Of a DNA stretch of 64,000 nt, positions 1 to 11,210 are shown one piece after another. Numbering within the stretch: position 1 is the first letter of the stretch; each line of letters opens with the position of its first letter. This DNA comes from Morella rubra. Its lineage: Eukaryota > Streptophyta > Magnoliopsida > Fagales > Myricaceae. The translations under genes and the position numbers were made by a program. The DNA is taken from contig CM025850.1 in the NCBI GenBank assembly GCA_003952965.2, positions 23,194,997 to 23,258,996 on the forward strand. Reading direction: 5' to 3'. Under the pieces are notes generated by a model. The model saw only the letters and a list, made by a program, of their open reading frames with translations, searched no databases and was not told the DNA's origin.

Positions 1-370
1 ACCCACAGCCCCTCATGGGCTGTGTTGCGGTGCCCTTAGCAGCACTTGCTAATCGTAAATATGCATACCGAGTTTAGAGAACCCTTCCCGTCCACCCGAT
101 ATAACCAATTTAAACATGTCTCTAACAAAGGTCAACATAGAAGAGTTCTCTGTTACTCGTGCAAGAGAAAATATTTCGCTCAGCCACTTCTTAATCGATG
201 CACAAACCAAGGGCCTATCTGTTCTCTAACGAAAAAACAATTTTCCTTTAAGGCAGCAGTAAGATGGCTGTTTATTCAAAGGAGTATAAATGTAAAACAT
301 TTTGAAAAAAGTACAACGTTTATGAATCCAATTCATAACCACATATGCTTTAATCCATTCAAACAAAACT
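1..370 (-). mobile_element. Start of the internal region of a minus-strand LTR retrotransposon (runs off the window)
   Basis: This stretch lies immediately downstream, on the minus strand, of a primer-binding site and LTR. It should therefore be the untranslated leader or first internal sequence of a retrotransposon whose body continues beyond the left edge. No gag or pol motif is readable in these bases, and the short ORFs on either strand resemble nothing I recognise. The assignment rests on the neighbouring LTR and PBS only. Confidence 0.5.
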
Positions 371-382
371 GCTCTGATACCA
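371..382 (-). promoter_or_regulatory. tRNA-iMet primer-binding site of a minus-strand LTR retrotransposon
   Basis: The minus strand reads TGGTATCAGAGC, the standard initiator-Met tRNA primer-binding sequence of plant copia elements. It sits one base inside the LTR end (ACTATCA). It tells the orientation: the element body lies at lower coordinates. Confidence 0.75.
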
Positions 383-383
383 C

Positions 384-638
384 TGATAGTTTTTAAATAG
401 TGAAAATTAAACAACATTGCATGTTTGTGTCTTGGATCAAATTTGATTGAATTAGAACGCGTATATGTAGCAACCCTAGCTTATTGCCTTCCATTTCTTT
501 GTTTCTTGTTTTAGAGTTTTTAGTTATGATGGCCAACTTATGCATAGCATCCTTTTTATATAGGAGTTGAAAAAGCCCTAGAGAAAGTATTGGACGTCGG
601 ATCCTTAGGAATCTCAAATCTCAGCAGTGGGATTAACA
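384..638 (-). mobile_element. Probable 5' LTR (255 bp) of a minus-strand Ty1/copia-like element
   Basis: On the minus strand the segment begins TGTTAATCCC and ends AAACTATCA, giving the TG...CA ends of an LTR, and is followed directly by the PBS. A TATA box (CTATATAAAAAGG on the minus strand, about 552-565) lies inside, as expected for the LTR promoter. The left boundary is firm because of the PBS. The 638 boundary is inferred from the TG end only, since the other LTR and the second target-site copy are outside the window. Confidence 0.6.
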
Positions 639-922
639 GGTAAACTCTTTTCCACTTTTGCCCGATAATTTTTTTATAATTACATTTTGTACTTTGTATA
701 AATTATAATCATGTCCATCTATATATTGCAACTAAACCCTTGAGATATTGAAATTCTGCAAACAAGTCTTTTTACATATAAAATCATAGATTGTCCTTCC
801 ACCACACTATATTTCACATGAGCCAATAGGATTTAAATAATATCAATGTCATAAATCTCTAGCTCATGTAAATATCATAATTCATGTTTAAGTTGGACCA
901 CAAAATATTTTCTAAAACAATA

Positions 923-960
<38 letters not shown>

Positions 961-1387
961 ACGCTCCATGCTTGTATAACCTCTAGGCTATCTTTATAGT
1001 AATAGAATGCACAATAATAGCAAGATTACGGCACGTATGTTCTCCTAGGTGTTCGAATGACCAAAGTGCCCTTACTAGATTTAATGCAAAAAGTTCAATG
1101 AAAAAGTGATCTAGTCATAAGGTTTCAAAAATTAAAGATAATGAAAATAATATTTTTTTTCTAAAATCTCACTGGCCTAAAATCAAATCGGTAATATTAT
1201 CTTAAAAATTAACATAGGTTAGGAAATCAAACCTCAAAATAAAGACGTAACACCATTTCCCTAATATCGTCACCTTGATAGAAAAGAAAAAGAGTTCATA
1301 TAACATGGAAATAAAATTAGAAATAAATAATATAATATTAGGATCATTGGGTAAAATGTATATAAAAATCTCATTATAAAGTATAAG
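639..1387. other. AT-rich non-coding stretch
   Basis: No open frame, RNA gene or recognisable element was seen. The stretch contains one dinucleotide repeat (926-957) and is otherwise unstructured AT-rich sequence. Confidence 0.6.
926..957. repeat. (TA)n microsatellite
   Basis: An uninterrupted TA dinucleotide tract of about 32 bp. Shorter TA tracts occur at 3826-3842, 12296-12330, 15061-15085, 15157-15171 and 38185-38201. Confidence 0.9.
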
Positions 1388-1582
1388 TAGGCCTGTTCAA
1401 CCGGTCTGGCTACCGGCGAACTTCCGCCTCCGCGTCCATCTCTAATTCCGGCAAGGTGACGCCCGTGTTTATAGGAATCGGAACCGGAGTACCATTTGGA
1501 GGTTTCCCAGATGCGGAACTGGAAGTGAAAAATTCCGCCAGTTCAGTAGAAAACCGGTTATGCATAATTTTTTTTCCCTATT
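1388..1582. mobile_element. CCGG-rich terminal fragment of a hAT-like element
   Basis: The segment starts TAGGCCTGTTCAACCGG, which resembles hAT ends of the TAGGGGTGGGCA type. It continues with repeated CCGG, GGAACCGG and TTCCGCC words, like the element at 25713-26339. No second terminus with a matching 8-bp duplication was found, so this is called as a fragment. Confidence 0.35.
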
Positions 1583-1725
1583 TAATCATTGATATGACTT
1601 TTCTATAATGTTGCTCAACAAAATTTTGTATAGACATCTTATGTCATTGCAAATACCCAAAATAAAATAATATATACAAGTGATTAATCAAAAATAATAA
1701 TTATCTCATAATTAGTCAAAATGAT
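1583..1725 (+). repeat. Left inverted arm flanking the LINE fragment
   Basis: The sequence from TAATCATTGATATGA onward is recognisable in reverse complement at 3185-3313. Shared blocks include CATCTTATGTCA, CTCAACAA and AATACCCAA. The arms are diverged, roughly four bases in five over the best part by eye. Only the LINE fragment lies between them, so the arms probably belong to an older fold-back element. Confidence 0.6.
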
Positions 1726-1757
1726 TGCTTTTGAGGGCATACATCTAACACTTTTCT

Positions 1758-3110
1758 CTTCTAGCCATCCTTCTTTCCCTCATGACCTTGACGTCTTGAT
1801 ATCTCTGGTTGTCTCCAAAGAGTACAATGCAAGTTTGTGTATGGCCTCGTCTTTGGTAGAAATTTTTGGTTCCTTAAATAGTATGCCTTCCAATATGGCT
1901 CCGAGTCTAGATGGTATGACAATGTATTTTTTTTTCTCTTGTTAGGGCATTGTAGGCGAGGATGTGGTAGCAGCGGTGCAAGCTTTTTTATTCTTGGCCT
2001 CATGCAATCGAAGATAAATCAAACCAACTTGGTTCTTATCTCGACAGTTGACGGTCCATATACTCTAGCTCAATTCAGGCCTATTAGTTTGTGTAATGTA
2101 GTCTACAAACTCATTACTAAGATCATGGCAGATAGGCTTAAGAGCATCCTCCCTCGCTTAGTTTCTCCTTTTTAGTTTACTTTTCTCCCTAGAGGCAAGA
2201 TTCATGACAACTACATAGTCTCCGTAAAATTATTTCACCGCATTGGTCATAAGCAAGGACGACAATGTTGGTTTGCGATTAAAGGAGATATGGAGAAAGC
2301 TTGTGACCGGGTGGAGTGGTTTTCTTGTGGCAGTACTCAGAAATTTCAGCTTCTCACCTTAGTGGGTACAACGGACTTCATAGTGTATTTCGAGGGCTAG
2401 AATTTCAATTCTTTTGAATGGGAGCCCTTTCGATTATTTTTCTCTTTCGAGAGGTTTGCGACAAGGAGACCTGTTATCTCCCTTCTTATTAATCTTGGTA
2501 TCTGAAGTTCTATCTCATTTGCTGTTACGTGAGGAAAATATTGACAATCTGAAAGGCGTCAAGCTAAATGCTTATGCTTCGGCAATTACCCATCTTCTCT
2601 TTGCGGATGACTTATTGTTTTTTGCAAAAGCGAGTCTTCATGAGGCCAAAAATATTAATGGTTGTTTGGAGAAAGATAATCAATGGTCCGGCCAACTATT
2701 GAACCAAGAGAAGTTATCTATCCACTTTAGGAAGAACACGGCACCTCAAGTTATTGCCCAGGTCTCAGGTTCTCTTCATCTCTCCTCTCTCCCTGCAAAG
2801 GCTAAACCTCTTGGTCTGCCCTTAATTATTATTATGAGGGTCAAATCCCAAGCTTTGTCTGAGATCCAGGTTCACATCTTTGGGAAGCTGCATGGATGGA
2901 GAGCAAAATTGCTCTCTCAAGCGTGACGCTCTGCTTTATTGGCTTCTGTTGCAACAACAATGCCTTTTCTTGGGATGAGTGCGCTCGCTTTTCCGTCATC
3001 TTGGTGTCAAAACATGGAGAAGGCTTTTAAAAAATTTTGGTAGGGATTTTTTCCATCTGAATTGAGGTGCCAAAGCTTCACCCACAACTTGTTCCTAGGC
3101 ATTGGATATT
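1758..3110 (+). pseudogene. L1-type LINE reverse transcriptase, degenerate fragment
   Basis: Translations in shifting frames match the reverse transcriptase of plant L1-type LINEs in the usual order: a pre-RT block ending in a DGMT-like motif (to about 1935), the FRPISLCNVVYK motif (about 2077-2112), a GLRQGD..SP..L block (2453-2490), the catalytic FADD box (about 2600-2611) and the following thumb region with GWRAKLLSQA (to 2926). The last readable part (2930-3110) corresponds to the post-RT region before the zinc-binding end. At least three frameshifts and several stops make it inactive. No endonuclease domain, 3' tail or poly(A) is visible, so it is truncated at both ends. Confidence 0.85.
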
Positions 3111-3184
3111 TTAGATGCTACAAACATTACCTTCCTGTCTGAGTTCCTACCAACACAAACCAGTGTAAGTTATATACCTTCAAA

Positions 3185-3313
3185 ATCAGTTATCTGGATA
3201 ATTATTTATTTAGATGTCACATGTTTATATTTATTTATTGGGTATTATGTTGTGACATAAGATGTTACACGATATTGTTGAGTGACATTGTAGAAAATTC
3301 ATGCCAATGATTA
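3185..3313 (-). repeat. Right inverted arm flanking the LINE fragment
   Basis: Reverse complement of 1583-1725 with moderate divergence; the best block is 3231-3313. Homology stops on both outer sides, so the complete terminus of the parent element is not preserved. Confidence 0.6.
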
Positions 3314-3399
3314 ATGAATCAAAAGAGTGACTTTCGTTCCTTGTTTACTTGACGTTGTTCTTGACCAAGGTACATGTTTATGTTTAATAGGACTAGATT

Positions 3400-3790
3400 C
3401 GTTGTACCTCTATTAAATAGGATGATGGACTCTGTCATTGAGGTGGTGACCTTAAGCAACAAGTGGGTGCACTGTAAGAGTGCATGCACTGAACGAGATC
3501 AAATATGAATACCTTCTGGAAGTGATCACTGATGTTGAGAAGGTATTCAACACAATTAGTTTATTATATCTTAGACCTGAGAGGTTTATGCAGGTTTATT
3601 TATTGTGTACTTGTCCTTTGACCGAGTCATTTGGTGAAGATCTTTCTAGGTCAAATATACTAGATAACGTTGGGTCTTGTGCATAATAAATAGGTTTGTA
3701 TAAATGCTCAATAAGGAATCTACTAGTCTCTTGATGAGGTAGTATATTCGATATATCTGTACAGGGTTGGACTCGAAAAGAAAACATCTG
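3400..3790 (+). mobile_element. Relic of a copia-element 3' internal region
   Basis: This stretch aligns by eye, in the same order, with 21826-22185 of the copia element. Shared words include TCATTGAGGT, GACCTTAAGCA, CAAGTGGGTG, TTAGACCTGAGAGGTTT, AATGCTCAA and CAGTCTCTTG-like sequence. In the complete copy this is the non-coding part between RNase H and the polypurine tract. No coding or LTR sequence is attached here, so it is an old fragment. Confidence 0.65.
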
Positions 3791-3847
3791 CCAATGGAAT
3801 TTTGTAAAAATATTTTTCGAAATTATATATATATATATATATATTGG

Positions 3848-3913
3848 AGTAATCACCGCTTCCGCCCCTTCAAAGTAAGCACCCTGGTCTCCCGACTCAC
3901 ACTTTTGGTATCA
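3848..3913 (+). repeat. Left copy of the EPRV terminal redundancy
   Basis: This 66-bp block beginning AGTAATCACCGCTTCCG and ending TTTGGTATCA is repeated almost exactly at 11904-11969. It covers the sequence just before and into the primer-binding site. It marks the start of the integrated viral unit. Confidence 0.85.
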
Positions 3914-3917
3914 GAGC
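3906..3917 (+). promoter_or_regulatory. tRNA-iMet primer-binding site of the EPRV
   Basis: Reads TGGTATCAGAGC, the minus-strand DNA primer site shared by all caulimovirids and conventionally taken as position 1 of their genomes. The copy at the other end is cut after TGGTATCA. Confidence 0.8.
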
Positions 3918-4319
3918 CAAACCCGGGTAGTAGTGATCTCTATCTCTCGTTTGTGTTTAAGTTTTTGGCCATTTGGTCTCTTTACTTCAAGCTTCTTAGT
4001 AAATCTCCAGTAAACCCAACTAAGTTAAACCCAAGCCTTAGCACTTAGAAGCGTACCTGAACAGTAAGTCCGTGACCAAACAGTAAGACCAAAGAGGCCT
4101 GAGCGGGCGGGCCTGAGAGGGTATGTCCTTTTAAGTTTGTTAAGTCGGAAAGTTGAAGCTTAGGTAAGTTTAGTGTTCTTGATTTAGTACGTTGTTTGTT
4201 TTAGAGATGACCTTGTGTCCAAACACATAAGCATGAGTCGTTTGTTTAGGTCATCTTCTTCAGTAAGTTCTAGGTCTTCTGGTTCCATTCCACCCATACC
4301 AGGAATAGTAAATAAAGAG

Positions 4320-5010
4320 GAATTCAAAGTAAATGAAGTTACCACCAACCTTTAGGATTGGAATATCCCCAAGGTCCCGAGTAGTGAAATCTACTCCAAG
4401 TCAAGCTTTAATCCTTTGACTTTCAAAGGAAATTACCATGTCAAAACCGTAGTGCAGGTTTATGCTCTTAGTAAAACCCATGAGAAGTGTCAACTTCTGT
4501 CTCCTTCTGTCATTAAAAAACATAGGAACAAGGTTTCAACTACATCCACATCGGATTAGTTCAAGTTGCTGTCAAACCCCTCACCCGAAGAGGCGTTGAT
4601 GCGTCTGTTCTTCTGTGTCTTAGAGATGCTAGGTTCACAGATTACAGCACAAGTATCTTAGGTATAATCGAGTCTAGCCTTCACAATGGTCCAATCCATT
4701 TTGATTGTTTCCTCGATTTTACCTTAAGTTTAAGTGATAAACACCTTCTGAAAGCCTTAACCTTGAACATTAAAACTTCAGGTTACGAAATGTTAGAAGG
4801 AAGTCAACCTCTAGCTTTGATCTCTAGGATTTACTATAAGTGCATTAAGACCAACCTTAATGTTCATGCCTTAGTAAAAAGTCCCAAAGATCAAACCTTG
4901 CTTATCCAAAGTCACACTAGTGATGCCAACATTAGGGTCCCCAAGTCGATCCGATGGAAAGAGTCACCTTACCTAGTGACTGGTTTTTAGAAAATGAAAA
5001 CCCAGTCCCT
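4320..5010 (+). pseudogene. EPRV movement-protein region (30K superfamily)
   Basis: The best part is one open frame running from about 4540 to 4990. It shows the features of caulimovirid movement proteins: a short beta-rich block, the conserved L.D.R motif (about 4615-4640), a glycine-containing turn and a long conserved tail ending in an R.YYK block. Family proteins form tubules or widen plasmodesmata for cell-to-cell spread. Upstream the frame is broken (a stop lies near 4353 and another near 4555), and no initiator is preserved. Described as a fossil only. Confidence 0.65.
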
Positions 5011-6119
5011 CCTGTTTCCCAAAACATAACAAGTTAGATATGATCCAGCAGTACTTAGACGGTACCGTTAGGATTAGTTTTGATGCACCCCGAGGTAGTC
5101 TAACACCTCTTAGGATTCAAGAACCTAGTAGTCAGTCCTCTCGTAGGTCTACTTCCAGTCTTCCAGAAACCGTAGTCAGACAACTCCAAGGAGTTCAAGT
5201 AAATTCTAGAGTCAGTACACCTTTGTACATGACTAAGTCAAAACTCCCAAGCTAACCCTCTACATCGAGACCCGTAGTCGAAGATGTAGAAGATGATGAT
5301 GGTCAAGAGTCACCAACCCAACTGATTTTGAATCAGTTGATCCTCAGCTCATGACCATAAGTAAAACCTTTACTCCAGACATGAAAACTCTAGAAGATGA
5401 GTTTATGTCTTCAGCCAATGAAGTAAAAAGGACTCAGTATCATGAAAGCCACACGAAAACTGAAAAGAAAGTCATCTACGATGCATGGTAGGAATTCATG
5501 CGTCAATTAGGTCAAAACATAGATTTCTTTGAGTATTTAGAAAAATACCATTCCATGAATGTCCAGGTACTTACCAAAGTCAAATGGACTACTTCGGATA
5601 AGAAGTCCATTAGTTCTAGTCATCCTCCACCCGAGACTATAATAGTAGCCCATAAAGGTTCAGAAGTCATAGCTTCCCCTTTAAGGTTCCAGCCTCGGAA
5701 AGTCAAAAGCCACTGGTTGAACAAAACAATTATACCAACCAGTACCTCCAGACCATAGGTAATCGTTTAGATAAGATTGAGCTTAAGTTAGATGGCCAAT
5801 CCTCAATCATAGAAAAACCTTTACTTCAGCTGCCTAGTAAACCCATAGGTTTAAAAACCTCGGACCAGTCAGCTCTTAAGTAAAGTCACTCAGATGTTAA
5901 CCGAGTTAACACCTAGTAAAACAGAGAGCAAGAAACCTTCTTCCTCTCACCAAGTCAGTACCCTTATTAGGTAGAAGTCACCTCTAAGTCAGAAACGGTA
6001 TCCGACTTAGATCTCCAAGTAAATGAACTTGAAAAACAGTTCAAACAACTAGAAGTCAATAGGATTCAATTTCGAAATCCTAATCCCACTTCACTAACCA
6101 AGAATTTCCACTCCTCCTG
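5011..6119 (+). pseudogene. EPRV polyprotein linker region, heavily broken
   Basis: Several short open frames (5040-5255, 5498-5758) alternate with stops. The residues are Ser/Thr/Pro/Lys rich and without motifs, which fits the poorly conserved linker between movement and coat-protein domains in caulimovirids. No function can be read from the sequence itself; the call comes from position. Confidence 0.4.
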
Positions 6120-6770
6120 AATTCAAGAATTTCCACAGCCAATTCTCTATTTCTGCTGATAAGTTATATGAGTGGAATATTGATGGATTTTCTGAGCAGG
6201 AAATTCTCAATACACTTAGCATATGACTATGGTAGCAAATAGCTACTTAGTAAACCATTCTTTAAGTCATCCTGAAATCGTAAAACTTCTCATCTCCGGT
6301 TTCACAGGTTCTCTTCAACAGTGGTGGGAAAAATACCTCACTGACAATAATCGTAGTCTAATCCTTTCCGCTGTTCAGCATGATGAGGAAGGGCTACCAA
6401 TTTTCGATGAAAAATCAGGTCAAGGTGTTAGTGATGGTATCAATACTCTGGTATATACCATTATTAAACATTTCATTGGAATTCCATGTAACATAACCTC
6501 TAGGATTCATGACCAGTTAAGTAATCTTAAGTGTCCAACCCTTAGTGATTTTCTTTGGTATAAGGATGTCTTCATTCCCGTGTCATGCATAGGGATGATT
6601 GTAAGAACCCCTTTTGGAAAGAGAAATTCATTAATGGTCTCCCAATCTCTTTGCCATAAGATCCGTGAAGTCTTAAGTCAACCCTCAGGTATCATAGATT
6701 ATGAGAACTTGACTTATGGTGATATTGTTAGTACCATCAATAAAGAAGGTCTTAAGATGTGATGTAGTTA
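6120..6770 (+). pseudogene. EPRV coat-protein (gag-like) domain
   Basis: A frame around 6160-6762 encodes a YxWNIDG-like block followed by a helix-rich region with the motif GFTGSLQQWW (about 6298-6327). That motif is characteristic of caulimovirid coat proteins and of related gag domains. The first part is separated from the 179-codon open frame at 6223 by a stop. A Cys-rich segment follows (about 6830-6850, C-x2-C pattern), but I could not see a complete CCHC knuckle in frame. Fossil copy, no intact frame. Confidence 0.65.
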
Positions 6771-7229
6771 AGCATGACAAATCCCATAGTAACCAACTTA
6801 GCAAAGCTAGGAAGTAAGAAAGCTAAGTATGAAATGTGTAATTTCTGCAAACAATATGAAAAGGTCAAGATTTTCGCCATTTTAGAGTTAACAGATTCCA
6901 GTGGTAGTGATCTAGAATTCGATGACATCCTGTCCTCTAGTTCTAGCTCCAACCCTAGTACCGATACAAAGTCTGACACTCCTAACCAGAAATTAGGTTG
7001 TCAAGATAGTTGTTGTCACCTAGGTAAAACTCTTAATGTCATTAGTAAACAAGAAGAATTGTTGATCGATTTGATCGACAAAGTCACAGATCTGAGCTCA
7101 AGGCTCAGTATCTCACGAAGTTAAAACACACCTTGCAAAGGCAAGAAAGTAAATTAAAATTCTCTGAACCTCAAGATCAGTCTTAATAAAATCTTAGACA
7201 AGTTTAAGAAAACTTCTAAACCTGTCACC

Positions 7230-9437
7230 CTTCAAGATTTGCAGATTGAGGTTCAACAAGTTAAAAAAGAGATTCGAGAATTAAAAGAACAAAATAAAAC
7301 TCTTGAACAAGAAATCCTTCTTCTTAAAATCAACCAAAGTTTTGAGAAACAAAGTCAACAAGCAGAGTCTAATCCCTCTAAACCTGCACTAGAAGATACT
7401 ACTCTCCCTGTCATCACTTTCGATGAACCCGAAAGTAGTAACCAGTTTCTTAGTGCCATCGATAGGATGCATTTCCATAAATGGCATTCTAAAGTAACCA
7501 TCATAGTCAACTCTGAATACTCGTTTGAGGTTGTAGCCCTTATAGATTCAGGTGCTGATCTTAACTGTATTCAAGAAGGATTAATCCCACCAAATACTTC
7601 GAGAAGACAAAGGAACGTCTTCTCTCTGCCAATGGTAGTTCGATGGGTATTAATTACAAGTTAACCAAAGCACACATTTGTAAAGATAATGTCTGCTTTA
7701 AGTCACCATTTGTTTTAATAAAAAACATGCCTGACCAGAAAGTCATTTTAGGTACTCCTTTCATCTGTCTGTTGTTTCCCTTCACCACAACTAGCGAAGG
7801 TCTCACAACCACAGTCTTGGGACAGCAGGTCACCTTTGAGTTTGTTAGTCCTCCCCGGCCTAGGGAACTTGCCTTGTTACAGGAAACCTGCATAAGTAAA
7901 ACTTTAAATTTCATTGTTAGTAAAACTCAGCATCTTGATTTCTTGAAGGAAGAAATTAAGTATAAAAGAGTTGAGGAACAACTCTTAAGACAACATTTGC
8001 AAACGCAGATCAAGTCATTCCAAAGTAAATTCGAACAACAAGTTTGTTCATATGTCCCCAATGCTTTCTGGCATAGGAAGCAACACATAGTTAAACTCCC
8101 TACATTCCCGAGTTTTGTGAGAAAAATATTCCCACAAAAGCTCGACCCATCTAGATGAATCCAACCGTCATGGAGTTCTGCAAGAAGAAATCCATGAACT
8201 CCTTAGTAAAGGTTTAATTCGTCCAAGTAAATCTCCTTGGTCATGTGCAGCTTTTTATGTTAATAAAAATGCTGAAATCAAACGAGGAACCCCTTGTATG
8301 GTCATCAACTACAAACCATTGAACAAGGTACTTCAATGGATCAGGTACCCAATCCCTGATAAAAGAGATCTTATCAGCTGCCTCTTTGATGCCACTGTGT
8401 TTAGTAAATTTGATATGAAAAGTGGATTCTATCAAATTCAACTACATGAATCAGACAGGTACAAAACTGCATTCACCACTCCCTTTGGCCATTACGAATG
8501 GAATGTAATGCCCTTCGGTCTCAAGAATGCACCAAGTGAATTCCAAAATATCATGAATGATATTTTCAACCCGTATAGCCATTTCACCTATAGTTTACAT
8601 AGACGATGTCCTCGTCTTTTCCAAGTCAATAGAAGAACATTGGAAACATCTCCATAGGTTTCTTCAAACAGTAAAATCAAATGGTTTAGTGGTCTCAGCT
8701 CCCAAGATTAAGCTATTCTAACCAAAGTCAGATTTTTAGGTTTCAAGATTTACCAAAGTCAAATCCAGCCAATTGATAGAGCCATTCAATTCGCTGACAA
8801 GTTTCCCGATGTCATCACAGATAAAACCCAGCTCCAGAGGTTCTTAGGATCCTTGAATTATATTGCTGATTTTTATCATAATCTCCGACATCAATGTAAA
8901 CCTCTGTTTGACAGACTCCAAAAGAATCCTCCTCCATGGACAAAAGAGCACACTGCAATTGTCCAACTCATCAAGTCACATGTTAAGACACTTCCCTGTC
9001 TTGGCATTCCTTCCCCAGATTCTTTTAAAATAGTCGAAACCGATGCCTCCGAAATTGGTTACGGTGGTATTCTCAAACAGCAAGTAACTTTAGATTCTCT
9101 TAAACAAATAGTCCGTTTCCATTCTGGAAATTGGAATTCAGCTCAACAGAATTATAGTACGATTAAAAAATAAATTTTGTCAATTGTACTATGTATAAGT
9201 AAATTCTAATCTGATTTGTTAAATCAAAAATTTTTAGTACGAGTTGATTGCAAAAGTGCAAAATTTGTTTTGGAAAAAGATGTTCAAAACATTGCATCAA
9301 AACAGATTTTTACCCGATGGCAAGCATTACTCAGCATTTTTGATTTTGACATTGCATACATCAAAGGAAACCAGAATAGCATCCCTGAATTCCTTACTCG
9401 TGAATTCTTCCAGGAATCCCATCATGCTGAAAAGTAA
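7230..9437 (+). pseudogene. EPRV protease, reverse transcriptase and RNase H region
   Basis: Domain order is clear. A coiled-coil-like segment spans 7239-7360. An aspartic protease with DSGA lies near 7548-7560. The reverse transcriptase runs from about 8200 to 8680 and includes the FDMKSGFYQIQL and PFGLKNAPSEFQ blocks. A connection region with FLGSLNYIADF follows (8841-8873). RNase H has its ETDAS motif at about 9038-9052 and ends near 9437. The frame changes between 7664 and 7643, after 8158, near 8585 (just before the YIDD box) and near 9170. In living relatives this polyprotein replicates the genome by reverse transcription; here it cannot be made. Confidence 0.8.
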
Positions 9438-11210
9438 AGGCAAAGAATCTGCCAAGTCATCTAAACCAGAGTCAGCCAAATTGCCTGACATCCCCAAGTT
9501 AATTCCCGATCATTTGGTAGTCCCTCATGAAGGTTTAGGTCAATCTTCATCTAGTAACCGTTTCATAGTATTAGGAAACCCAAGTCAACCCAAGAGTCAG
9601 ACCGCCTTCCTCTTCTGCCTTGTGTCTCACGAGTCAGTATGGTAAACCTACCTATTCAGCCTTGGCTTCCCTACCACCAAGTCAATCCCCTGATCCTTAT
9701 GCGATTATTGAGACTATGTCTCCGGCCCAGTCTCCGTTAAGACTACCAAGTACGGCCCAGTCTCCATTAAGACTACCAGAAAGTCTCCGTTAAGACTACA
9801 AAATCCTACCCAGTCACCGGAAAAACGACTACAAAGTAAAATACCACATGTTCCGAAAAACTCATCGGAATTTTTGGTCAAACCTGCACTTCAGAATTTA
9901 TTTCATATTGAGTACTGTCATCAACAACTACTCACTTATGAAGTTGCCCCAAGTCAGAAAGACCAAGAAGCCATGCTCAAAGTAATCCATGGCAAAATAC
10001 TCGCGCCTATTTGCCACCCAAATGGCATTATGTCCCGGAGCATCCCAACAAGTCAATTGCATACTACAAAGTCATCCTTCTGCATACCGAGTCCGGATTG
10101 AACCAATCATGGATCCTACTCAGCAGAAAGTTGTCTTTCACAAGTTTTTTATTGTGAAGTTTCTCACCTGCCAGTCATAGGGATCTCATCCCTCCATTAT
10201 CAAAGAACTGAGGTCAACCCATCGGCTTAGCTATTACAACTATGTTGAAGCCTGGTCCAAAGTTTTTCTCTTTCAGAATGAGACTCATTCACAAGTTAAG
10301 AATTTTCGCTGGTGGCAATGTATGGTCCTGAAAAATTCTGAATGAAATTAAGTGGAAAATGGGATTACCAAGTGACTGTTTTCAGTCAAATGGTGGGATA
10401 AGTTCTCATATTGAGTACTGTCAGTAAAAGATTACATGAACTCAGACCAAAGAAGAGTTGCAAGACCTATGATGCAGCTTGAAGTCAGCCGCCCCATGAG
10501 GCAAAAGACCTCAAGCCAACCTTCTCAAAGTGGCAGCAATTGGAGCGTTCCCCCACCCAAAGCAGTCCTTCCACGACAATTTGTATCATGTCAAGTCTGC
10601 ATCCGAGTCAAATTGGAGAACCAATTCTAGGTTCGATCTAAAATGTTAGCCAAGACATCAGTCCGCACTGTCAAAAGAAACAAAGTCATCATTCCAAGTT
10701 GCAAAGGTATGGGGATCGTTGCCAAACACACCAGAACGCTTTGCCATTTTTGCAGTAAGTACAAAATCCCATGGATCTTAAATGGGATTACCAAGTCAGC
10801 CAGAACATCCTTATCAAGTCAAATGGTGGGATAAGTTCAATGTTCAATGAATAGTTGATCAAGTCAACAAGGAATTTCCTTCGAACAGGAAGTTTCTCAG
10901 TTCCTGGTCGAGAATGCCAGCCTCCAGATTGCCTTAGCCTCTGCCATGAACCTCGCTCAGACCAAAGAAGAGTTGCAAGACCTATGTCTCCGAATGCAGC
11001 TTGAAGTCAGCCGAATCACAGTCAAGATTCTGATGAGCCTTCCCCAGCCTCATCCCCATCATCCACTGCAAGTCATCACTTGGACCCTTTACTGCTCCAA
11101 GATAGTCAAGACCCATATTTCGTCAACCTTGCCGACGATTTTTGAAAGTCGCCATGTGAAGACTCAAGTCAATCCACAACAAGCTCCTGTTCATCCACAG
11201 TAGCTTCTCA
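9438..11210 (+). pseudogene. EPRV 3' coding remnant, function not recognised
   Basis: Downstream of RNase H the sequence keeps the composition of the viral unit but breaks into short frames (9244-9645, 9874-10101, 10436-10630, 10946-11203). No domain is recognisable. Two parts are copies of each other: 10384-10500 and 10816-11015 share AGTCAAATGGTGGGATAAG and GACCAAAGAAGAGTTGCAAG blocks in different arrangements, so the segment has been partly duplicated and scrambled. It could be the last part of the polyprotein or a separate 3' ORF. Confidence 0.4.
9716..9806 (+). repeat. Three-copy minisatellite in the EPRV
   Basis: Tandem units of about 30 bp with the core CAGTCTCCGTTAAGACTAC occur three times (the third without the CGGCCCAG part). 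They lie in the unassigned 3' part of the viral unit. Confidence 0.8.

Noticed and set aside
3906..3917. tRNA gene at the TGGTATCAGAGC motifs (also 371-382 and 18086-18097)
   Set aside because: Only the 12-base primer complement is present, without a cloverleaf; these are primer-binding sites.
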